Shown one piece after another: positions 9,729-18,200 of a stretch of DNA of 40,320 nucleotides (position 1 is its first letter; each line of letters starts with the position of its first letter). This DNA is from an uncultured Bacteroidota bacterium (lineage in GTDB: Bacteria; Bacteroidota; Bacteroidia; Chitinophagales; LD1). The notes below the pieces were generated by a model, which saw only the letters and a program-made list of their open reading frames with translations, was not told the DNA's origin and searched no databases. The stretch spans positions 1 to 40,320 of the forward strand of contig CAIOTH010000157.1 of the NCBI GenBank assembly GCA_903861145.1, in the 5' to 3' direction. Made by a program: the position numbers and the translations under genes.

Positions 9729-9748
9729 AACGGCGTGCACCGTTTTTG
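9729..9748 (+). terminator. Possible weak terminator after the CPBP gene
   Basis: AACGG (9729-9733) and CCGTT (9740-9744) flank a 6-base loop and are followed by a short T run. The stem is only 5 bp and it sits about 95 bases past the stop, so the call is tentative; it may instead be a site upstream of the adhesin gene at 9794. Confidence 0.25.
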
Positions 9749-9793
9749 CTACTTTCATCGACACATTGACTCAAACTGCTAATTTTATTTTGC

Positions 9794-12700
9794 ATGAAGA
9801 ACCGTTTACACCTGCTAAGCGTACTGGCTTTTATTATTTTATCTCCCCGCCTTTATGCTCAAACCCCGCAGGGATGTAACACTACAGCCATCCGCAGTGC
9901 ATTTGCCGCAGCCGGCCACTACACCGAATTAGTAGTTAGCGGACAACCGTGTAGCCTGTATTTTATTGATAATAACAGCAGCGACGCGTCCACTGCCGAA
10001 GCTAACGCACAAGCTTTAGGCGCCAATATGGCTGTAATGAATGATGCCGCAGAAAATGCAAACGTAGTTGCAGCTTTAAATGCAGGGGGGTATTTAAGCA
10101 GCGGCCAGATTATTTGGTTAGGCTATCATCGCACGGGTGCTGGTGATGGAGTTCCATTTCAAACATTAGATGGGAGCCCTTTTAATTACAGCAACTGGAA
10201 TGCCGGCGAACCAAACAATACAGGCTTTGGGGGTGGGGCAAATGGCCCCTCTTGTTATAACTCAATTACGGGTTGCACATTTTGTAGTGATCAGTACCGT
10301 TGTTCCAATGGCGAACAATGTGTGCAAATTTACGCCAACGGAACCTGGAACGATTTACCCTGCAACTCAAATAGCACGGCGGTTATTGAAGTAAATCTTT
10401 GCCCGCAAATAACTACTAATAACGATACATTGTTGTGCGCCAATACGGCAACCCTCAACTTTACGTCAAGTACTATCCTCGGCTCACCGCCTTACACTTA
10501 TAACTGGTCGCCGGGAGGGCAAAACACTTCGGGCATAACAGTAAACCCTACTGCGACAACAACATACGGCATTACCGCCACCGACCGTTACAGTTGCTTT
10601 AGCAGCGAGGCCATTGTAGTTACCGTTGTTAATATGACAACCCCGGTGGTTACCGTAACACCCTCCTCTGTATGTGTTAACCAAACAACCACTATTAACT
10701 ACACCGGTTCATATTCCGGAACGGCTGTTTTAAACTGGGGCTTTAGCGGAGGTACTGTAGTAGGTAACTCTGCTCCGTACTCAGTAAGTTGGCCAGCGGC
10801 AGGACCTCAAAATGTTACTTTATACGTTACTGACCAGGGCTGCACAAGCCCCACCGGTAGCACTGCCGTTACGGTAAACAGTTATCCCATTGCAAATGCC
10901 GGTAATGATGTTGCTGTTTGTTCAGGGGCATCAGCAACCCTGGGCGTTGCGGGTGTTGCTGGCGTTAGTTATATCTGGTCGCCGGCCATTGGTTTGAGTA
11001 GTCCCCTAATATCCAATCCAACATTTACGGCGGTTAATCCCGGAGCTACAACGCTTTCATATCCATTTGTTCTCACTACCACCTCAAATAATTGTTCGGT
11101 TAGCGATACCGCTGTTTTAACTTTGTACCCTCCTATCAGCAATAGTTTCACGGTTAACCCTACAACGGTTTGTACGGGACAAAACGCTGTAATAACATAT
11201 ACAGGCACAAATAGCGCCGCAGCCACCTACACCTGGAATTTTGTCGGCGGAAACGTAGTAAGTGGCAACGGCCAGGGGCCTTACACGGTTAACTGGGCTA
11301 CTGCCGGAAGCCCCGCAGTTACATTAAGTGTAAACGAGAACAATTGCACTTCGGCTGCTTCTACCGTAAATGTTACAGTTAACTCCATACCGGTTGCCGA
11401 TGCAGGGCCCGATGTGCAATTTTGCTCGGGAGCAACTGCTAATTTGGGCTCCGCACCCGTTAACGGAGTTTCATATAGCTGGTCTCCAACAGTGGGCCTT
11501 AGCAACACCGCAATAGCAAACCCAACCATTACCGCGGTAAACCCGGGCTCAACTAATATCGTTCAAAACTACACGCTTACCGCCAGCACAAATGGTTGTA
11601 GTGCGTCCGATGTTACAGTAGTAACTTTATACCAGCCAATCATAACAAGCTTTACCATAAACCCAAATGCCGTTTGTATTAATGCGAATGCTATAATTAC
11701 TTACACAGGCACCAATAGTGTAGCAGCCACTTACACCTGGAACTTTGCCGGTGCTAATGTGGTAAGTGGTAATGGACAAGGACCATACACCGTTAATTGG
11801 AGTGTTGCCTCAAACCCAAGCGTTACACTAAACGTTACCGAAAACGGCTGTACGGGAATTGCAAGCACCCAGTCAATTGCAGTAGGCAATCCACCAACGG
11901 CCGATGCCGGTTCCAATCAAACCGTTTGCTCAGGAGGAAGTATACAATTAGGCACAGCTGCAACCGCGGGAGTGAACTACAGCTGGTCACCGGCTACTAA
12001 TCTTGATAACGGCACTATTGCGCAACCTTCGTTCAGCTATTCAAACACAAGCGGCACCCAACAGCAATTTACATACACAGTTACTGCGGATAATAATGGC
12101 TGTACCGCAACTGCACAAGCAACTATTACAGTTAGCCCACCTGCACCGGTGGCAATTGTGACATCAGGGCCACTTGAGTTTTGCGATGGGGGAAGTGTAA
12201 TCCTATCGCTGGCGCTGCCGTATAGCACCTATCAATGGTCAAATAGCAGTAATGCGCCTACAATTACTATAACCTCATCCGGCTCCTTTAGCGTTGCGGT
12301 TGCCGATGCATCCGGATGCCAGTTCATTGCTACGCCGGTCAACGTTATCACCGATCCGAACCCAACCGTAGGCCTAGTGGAGCAAACCAACGAAAGTTGT
12401 TATGGCTTTGCCGATGGCTCGCTAACTGTTGCAGGCGCTGCAGGCACCCCGGGTTTTAGTTATATGTGGAGTACATTACCTGCACAAACCACAAACGCTG
12501 CTATTAACTTAGCTCCCGGTGCATACACCGTAACAGTTACCGACTCAAAAAGCTGCACGGTTACAGGCCAGTACCTTATTGATTCAGCACAGTATTTTGT
12601 AATGGCCATCGATAGCGTTCACCAGGTAAGTTGCTATGGCTTTAGTGATGGGGCGATTTACCCATCAGTGCGCGGTGGAACACCGGCTTATTCCTATGTT

Positions 12701-13336
12701 TGGAGCAATGGGAAAAACAGCCTGTTAAATGAAAATTTAGTTATTGGCACCTATACTATAACCATAACAGATGCCCATGGTTGCCCGGCTGTAGATAGCG
12801 CTGTAATAACCCAACCGGCACAGGTAATAGTAACCGCACCCGATTCGTTAGAAATGGATTTCGCAAGCCACGTTACCCTGCAATTAAATGTGAGCCCCGC
12901 AGGTAATTATACTTACCAATGGAGTCCGTCTAACTCGCTTAGCTGTAGCAACTGCCAAAATTCCGTATCCTTTGCCCCCGAGAACACCACCTACAATGTT
13001 GTTGTTACCGATAATAACGGATGCATAAACAGTATAAACTTTACACTGGTAGTTAATGCCGGTAAGCACTTATTTATCCCTAATGCTTTTACACCGGGCA
13101 CTAATGGCAGCAACAACTTCTTCCAGGTATACACCTATGGCGATAATTATTTTCGCATCCAGCTGTTCGATCGGTGGGGCGAAAAGGTGTTCGAAACTAA
13201 CGACCGCCAACAGGGATGGGATGGAACATATAACGGCAAATATGTTCAGGCCGGTGTTTATGTTTATGAAATGACTGTTACCTATCTTGATGGACAAACC
13301 CTACATCGCAATGGCGCTGTTACAGTATTAAGATAG
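9794..13336 (+). CDS. C-type lectin / Ig-like / SprB-repeat adhesin with T9SS type B sorting domain
   Basis: A 1180-aa surface adhesin. In order: a signal peptide (cleavage after 'YAQ', residue ~23); a C-type lectin-like domain at about 50-203 with 'IIWLGYH', the calcium/sugar motif EPN (139-141) and 'TWND' (WND 185-187) plus paired cysteines; Ig/PKD-like modules of about 166-168 aa repeated three times; a further Ig-like segment; two SprB-type repeats ('ESCYGFADGSLTV...' and 'VSCYGFSDGAIYP...', each ending 'GxYT(V/I)T(V/I)TD..GC'); and a gliding-motility-associated C-terminal domain ('FIPNAFTPG', 'LFDRWGEKVFET', 'GWDGTYNGK'), the type B T9SS signal. EPN plus WND predicts calcium-dependent mannose-type sugar binding. 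It faces the minus-strand adhesin pair across a shared terminator. The sugar specificity is inferred from eukaryotic lectins. Confidence 0.9.
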   Translation: MKNRLHLLSVLAFIILSPRLYAQTPQGCNTTAIRSAFAAAGHYTELVVSGQPCSLYFIDNNSSDASTAEANAQALGANMAVMNDAAENANVVAALNAGGYLSSGQIIWLGYHRTGAGDGVPFQTLDGSPFNYSNWNAGEPNNTGFGGGANGPSCYNSITGCTFCSDQYRCSNGEQCVQIYANGTWNDLPCNSNSTAVIEVNLCPQITTNNDTLLCANTATLNFTSSTILGSPPYTYNWSPGGQNTSGITVNPTATTTYGITATDRYSCFSSEAIVVTVVNMTTPVVTVTPSSVCVNQTTTINYTGSYSGTAVLNWGFSGGTVVGNSAPYSVSWPAAGPQNVTLYVTDQGCTSPTGSTAVTVNSYPIANAGNDVAVCSGASATLGVAGVAGVSYIWSPAIGLSSPLISNPTFTAVNPGATTLSYPFVLTTTSNNCSVSDTAVLTLYPPISNSFTVNPTTVCTGQNAVITYTGTNSAAATYTWNFVGGNVVSGNGQGPYTVNWATAGSPAVTLSVNENNCTSAASTVNVTVNSIPVADAGPDVQFCSGATANLGSAPVNGVSYSWSPTVGLSNTAIANPTITAVNPGSTNIVQNYTLTASTNGCSASDVTVVTLYQPIITSFTINPNAVCINANAIITYTGTNSVAATYTWNFAGANVVSGNGQGPYTVNWSVASNPSVTLNVTENGCTGIASTQSIAVGNPPTADAGSNQTVCSGGSIQLGTAATAGVNYSWSPATNLDNGTIAQPSFSYSNTSGTQQQFTYTVTADNNGCTATAQATITVSPPAPVAIVTSGPLEFCDGGSVILSLALPYSTYQWSNSSNAPTITITSSGSFSVAVADASGCQFIATPVNVITDPNPTVGLVEQTNESCYGFADGSLTVAGAAGTPGFSYMWSTLPAQTTNAAINLAPGAYTVTVTDSKSCTVTGQYLIDSAQYFVMAIDSVHQVSCYGFSDGAIYPSVRGGTPAYSYVWSNGKNSLLNENLVIGTYTITITDAHGCPAVDSAVITQPAQVIVTAPDSLEMDFASHVTLQLNVSPAGNYTYQWSPSNSLSCSNCQNSVSFAPENTTYNVVVTDNNGCINSINFTLVVNAGKHLFIPNAFTPGTNGSNNFFQVYTYGDNYFRIQLFDRWGEKVFETNDRQQGWDGTYNGKYVQAGVYVYEMTVTYLDGQTLHRNGAVTVLR
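10650..11890 (+). repeat. Three tandem ~500-bp modules inside the lectin adhesin
   Basis: The motif around 'TYTWNF.G.NVVSGNGQGPYTVNW' recurs; its tryptophan codon lies at 11234 and at 11738 (504 bases apart), with an older, more diverged copy at 10736 (498 bases before). Each module has an Ig-like 'T.C....A.ITYTGT' part and a second part with 'P.ADAG...C.G....LG....GVSYSWSP..GL'. The last two copies are similar at DNA level, which suggests a recent duplication and a site for recombination-driven length change. Confidence 0.8.
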
Positions 13337-13546
13337 ACCCGTTTTAAAATCTACCATTTCACAGCATTTAATTAAATCAGGACTGTTCAGTTAGTCAATT
13401 AGGGGACCAAAGCCTTGCTAAGCAAGTATGCGATTAGTCTATATCCGGATTACCTCATATTTCGTTCCAAACTGCATTGCGTAAAGTATCCGGGCAATGT
13501 TATTCAGAATTGAGCGAAGTGATTCATTGTTCAATTGACAAAACAG

Positions 13547-13575
13547 AAAAGCCGCTAACAATGGAGCGGCTTTTT
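13547..13575. terminator. Bidirectional terminator between convergent adhesin-block genes
   Basis: AAAAGCCGCT (13547-13556) pairs with AGCGGC plus T run (13565-13575) around an 8-base loop. The left flank is A-rich and the right flank T-rich, so it can end transcripts from both the lectin adhesin (plus strand) and the SprF-OmpA gene (minus strand, stop at 13602). Confidence 0.85.
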
Positions 13576-13601
13576 CTTTTTATCAGTTATAGCTAAGGAC
13601 T

Positions 13602-15209
13602 TTACTCTTTCTTCAATATTTCAATTTCCACGCGGCGGTTTTTAGCACGACCCTCTTCGGTATTGTTATCCGCTATCGGAACCCGTTTTCCAAAACCGAT
13701 GTATTCCATGCGTTCGGAAGGAACATTTCTTTCAAGCAGGTAATCATATACTCGTTTTGCGCGGCGATCAGATAGCCATTGGTTGTACTCATCCGAAGCC
13801 AGGGCGTCAGTATGCCCGTCAATACGAACTTTCATGTCGCGGTTATTTTTCAGGAAGTCAGCCACCTTATTCAACTCGGTATAGGAATCATTTAACAGGT
13901 AACTACTATTATGTTGGAAGTTTACATTACTCAACCTGAAAACATCTCCCTTATTGGCTGTTGTTCCCTTATCAACTTTTGTAGGGAAGTTTTTAGCTGG
14001 ATTTTTGGTAACTGTCTTTTTGTATTCTCTTGTAATATTCTGGAAACTATCCAGATGCTGTTGCATTTGTCTCATTAACTCGTGCTGTTCTTGCTGTTGG
14101 TTTTGAATATTACTATTCTCCCTCTGTAACGAATCGGTTGTTTGCTGCAATGCACTGGCATTTTGCTGCAATGCATTGTTAGCTTTCAAAAGCGAGTCGC
14201 TAGCGAGTTGCAATGAGTCTATTTGGCCCTGCATTTTATTTACAACGCTGTCAACGTCACTCTTTTTAGCAAAAACCTCTTCCTTCGCCTTATCCTTCGA
14301 TTTCTTCTTCAGCCATTTGTCAAAGTTAATACCCACAATTACTTCATGTGTGCCTTTGGTTTGAGCATAAGTTACGTGCGTCATAACCGGTACATCGTAG
14401 GCGTAACCCAGTGTAACCACTTTACCAATACGAACGGCACCCATTACAGCAACTCCATAATCAAGGCTATAGCCTACACCCAGGTATGCAATTCTTTTGT
14501 AGTTAGCCATTATACTTGCATCAACCTGCAAAGGAGCAACTGCCGCTTTTTTAACCTGTACCATAGGTTCCAGGTTAAACATCTCATCCTTAAAGCTAAA
14601 CTCGTAACTCACATTACCCACATACAGTCGCTGCATGCCATAGGTAGCGTAATTTAACTGCGTATTAACCGGAGTATAAGTATTAAGCACCTGTAGCACC
14701 GAAAACCCAACCGTAAGTTTTTTCCATTGATAAGCCAGGCCCACGTTCATGTTAAATGCAAGACCGCTTTTACCATTCATCAATAAATGCGGATCGTTAA
14801 CATCGTTAAACACTGCATTATTGAAATCGATATAAGTTTGTGCAACACCAAGTGTTACCCCCAACGAAATAAGATGGTCCTTAGCAATGCGCACTTTTTG
14901 GGCATAAGATAAATCTGCATGAAAGCGATGGATGATATCCGTATTATCACTAAATATATCGAACCCAACACCTGATCGGTCTTTCCATAAACTTATCTCG
15001 CCTACAGCGCCGGTTGTAACAGGGTGGCCGGGCATGTTAACCCATTGGTTACGATAGAACCCATATAGATTTGTGCTGCCGTTATAACCTGTTAGGGCAG
15101 GGTTATACAACATGCGCATAAAATACAGTTCGCTGAATAAAGGCACTTGCTGCGCCTGAATGCGCATAAAAGATGCCAGCACCGTGAAGAGTATTATTAA
15201 TTTTTTCAT
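13602..15209 (-). CDS. PorP/SprF-family outer membrane protein fused to coiled coil and OmpA domain
   Basis: A 535-aa protein with a signal peptide (cleavage after 'IQAQ', ~20). Residues ~20-298 match the PorP/SprF family of T9SS-associated outer membrane beta-barrels: 'LFSELYFMRMLYNPALTGY', 'NQW', and many amphipathic strands such as 'YLGVGYSLDYGVAVMG'. Residues ~315-395 are rich in Gln/Leu/Ser heptads ('IDSLQ', 'ADSLLK', 'TDSLQRE') and should form a coiled coil. Residues ~422-535 are an OmpA C-terminal peptidoglycan-binding domain ('VRIDGHTDAL', 'LSDRRAKRVYDYL', 'YIGFGKR', 'NRRVEIEI'). In Flavobacterium, SprF is needed to secrete the adhesin SprB, and PorP works with the separate OmpA protein PorE. 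Here both functions seem joined. It lies 37 bp downstream of the large adhesin gene, clearly in one operon. Confidence 0.9.
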   Translation of the reverse strand: MKKLIILFTVLASFMRIQAQQVPLFSELYFMRMLYNPALTGYNGSTNLYGFYRNQWVNMPGHPVTTGAVGEISLWKDRSGVGFDIFSDNTDIIHRFHADLSYAQKVRIAKDHLISLGVTLGVAQTYIDFNNAVFNDVNDPHLLMNGKSGLAFNMNVGLAYQWKKLTVGFSVLQVLNTYTPVNTQLNYATYGMQRLYVGNVSYEFSFKDEMFNLEPMVQVKKAAVAPLQVDASIMANYKRIAYLGVGYSLDYGVAVMGAVRIGKVVTLGYAYDVPVMTHVTYAQTKGTHEVIVGINFDKWLKKKSKDKAKEEVFAKKSDVDSVVNKMQGQIDSLQLASDSLLKANNALQQNASALQQTTDSLQRENSNIQNQQQEQHELMRQMQQHLDSFQNITREYKKTVTKNPAKNFPTKVDKGTTANKGDVFRLSNVNFQHNSSYLLNDSYTELNKVADFLKNNRDMKVRIDGHTDALASDEYNQWLSDRRAKRVYDYLLERNVPSERMEYIGFGKRVPIADNNTEEGRAKNRRVEIEILKKE

Positions 15210-15246
15210 ATTCGATGATTTATCGTTAATATTTTTATTTGCTCAA

Positions 15247-18200
15247 CTATTTTGTACTACCACTAATAATATTGATTGGGCCCTCGTAAACGTGATTGTC
15301 CTGGGCCGGTACTTTCAGCACATAGTAGTAAGTATCATCAGGTAATACCTGGCCGGTGCTTTTATAAGTGCCCCCCCAGTTATTGGCGTAATTATCTGTT
15401 TCGTAAACAATCATTCCCCAACGGTCAAATATTACCAGGTGTGAACCATCGAGGTTAATTTTTGAGTTCAGCTTCCATATATCGTTAAATCCGTCGCCGT
15501 TAGGCGTAATAACATTTGGCAGTAATACATTATCGGGCACAATTACGCCAATGCTTACCGATGCGCTATCAACACAACCATAGCTATCAGTTGCTTTAAG
15601 CCAGAAGGTTATTGAGTCGGTACCAGAAAAAGTAGGGTTAGGCACGTTGATAAAATTTAAGCCGGTACCGGGTGTCCACAGGAAGGTTAGGTTACCTATT
15701 CCTGTAGCTATACCTTGCAATTGCACAGTTTGACCGAGGTTAATGGTGGTATCGCGGCCGGCATTTACAACCGGTGGTGTAATTACGTCTATAACCATCG
15801 GTTCGCTGGTGTCCGTTGAGCAAGGGTTGCTTCCCACCACATAAATCATGGAGTGATTGCTTAAGGTAGTAGTTGTAAAAGTATTAGTAGATGATGGGCC
15901 ACTTTGAGGCGTGTCGTTCACAAAAAATTGGTAGTTCTCAGCTCCCGTCGCCGTAAAAGTTATACTTTGAGTTTGGCAAATAGTAAAATCAGCTACCGAA
16001 GATGTCATATTTACATGCACCGGTGCATGGATAACCACGGCAAGGTCTGACGTATCCATACAGCCAAAGCTATCGGTGTACATATCAACTATGGTGTCGT
16101 TGCCCGGTGGAACGAGATTTGGATAGAAGAAGCTACCGCTTACTCCTACGCCGGTATACATCCCGCCGCCAGGTGTAAAATAATTGTTCAGGTTAACCTC
16201 GGAAGAAGTGGTACATAAATAAGGCAGGTCAACTATGGTAACCGAAGGTTGTGGCCTTACAAAAATTGAACCGCTGGCAGAATCGGTGCAGCTATAAATG
16301 TTGGTGTATACATAAGTAATTTGGTGCGAACCAATGCCCTGCCAGTTAGGATTAAATAAGGCAATCGCTGTATCGGCTTCAAAGTAAGTTCCACCAAGTG
16401 GCGAGCCACCCGAAAGTAAAAACGGAGGAACGGTAATACAAACATTAGTCGGCAACGATAAAGTAACCACCGGTATTGGGTTAATGGTTACAGTTATTGA
16501 ACCGGTGGCACTACAGCCGTTACCATTGGTAACTGATACCCGGTAAATACCGCTGGCGCTTACCACCAGTGTTTCGCTACTTGAATTATCAGACCACAAA
16601 TAAGTTGAACCGGCATTTCCTGCGTCAAGTGTAATTGTTCCACCGCATTGTGTTGTATCGGGGCCCAGGTTTACAACCGGAATAGTATCAATAATAACGT
16701 TGATTGTATCGGCACTTGAACAGTGATTAACAAGGTTTGTAACCGTTACACTATATGTATTTGTAGTTGATACTACAGTGGTTTGAGTAGTATCGGCATC
16801 GCTCCATGCATAGCCATAACCAGGGTTGCCTGCATCTAAAGTAACACTGCCACCGCATTGCCGTACGTCTTCACCAATATAAACCGAGGGAACGGTTTGG
16901 ATATAAACATTGATTGAACCAGCTGCTGAACAGTTAGAACCATTAGTTACCGTTACACTATACTGCCCCGGAGTAGTTGCCACAATCGAATCGGCCGTTG
17001 AGCCATCTCCCCAAACAAAAGTGCTGCCGGCATTACCTGCGTATAACGTAACACTGCCACCACATTGTGTAGTGTCGGGCCCGAGATTAACAACCGGAAC
17101 CTGAAATATAGTTACGTTTATTGAGCCACTGGCGCTACATCCGCCGTTAGGGTCAATTACCGTAACACTGTAGTTGCCGGTCGAACTAACTAAAATAGTT
17201 TGAGTAGTTTCATTATCGCTCCAGAAATATAAATTGCCGGGATTGCCTGCATCAAGCGATATTACACCACCGCACTGCGTTGTATCGGCACCTAAATCAA
17301 CAAACGGTTGGGCCTGAATATAAATTTGAATTGAACCGGTAGCCGAGCATGTTGAAGGATCTGTTACTGTTACAATGTAAGTGCCGCTTGTGGTAGCCTG
17401 TAATTGCTGGTTGGTTGAGCCATCAGACCATAAATAAGTATCGCCGTTATTACCGGCGTTAACTACCGCTGTACCGCCGCATTGATTAATATTAGGACCA
17501 AGATTAATTACCGGTGCCGAAAGCAAGGTTACGTTTGATTGAGCACTTGCGGTACAGTTATACGAATTAGTAACGGTAACGCTATAGGTTCCATTTACAG
17601 TGGCGTTTTCGGTTTGGGTATTGTTGTTATCCTGCCATTGGTAAGTATACCCCGGGCCCGAACCGGCGTTAAGTATCATGCTGCTTCCACATGCGGTAGT
17701 ATCTGCCGGCAGGTACACAAAAGGAACAGGGTCAATTGTTACCGTAGCTCCACCCATACCGGTGCAACCGTTGCCATCGGTAACCGTAACCGAATAAAAA
17801 CCACTTGCATCTGCGGCCAGGGTTTGACCCGAAGTGCCGTCAGACCAATAGAAAGTGCTACCAGCGTGCTGCGCATTAAGTGTTACCGAACCACCACATT
17901 GCTCATACGGACCTCCAAGATTTACAACAGGTAAAGAATGAATAGTAACATTGGTAGTAGCACTTGCGCTACAGTTGCTATTTGGATCGGTAACCGTTAC
18001 GCTATAAGTCCCGGTAGAACCGACCGTTATTGTTTGTGAGGTTGCAGTTGTGTTCCAGCTATAGTTATCGCCCACATTGCCGGCGTTAAGCATTACTGTA
18101 CCCGCACATTGAGCATATGGTCCACCTAAATTTACTTCAGGCCTTGGTTCAATGTAAATTTGGATAGAATCGGATGCTGAACAACCATAAATATCGCTAA

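Noticed and set aside
14223-14657. A 144-aa plus-strand frame within the SprF-OmpA gene
   Set aside because: It is a shadow of the well-supported minus-strand gene and has no domain or start context.
17539-17934. A 131-aa plus-strand frame in the large adhesin
   Set aside because: Antisense to the repeat region; it reflects the repeated codons of the adhesin.
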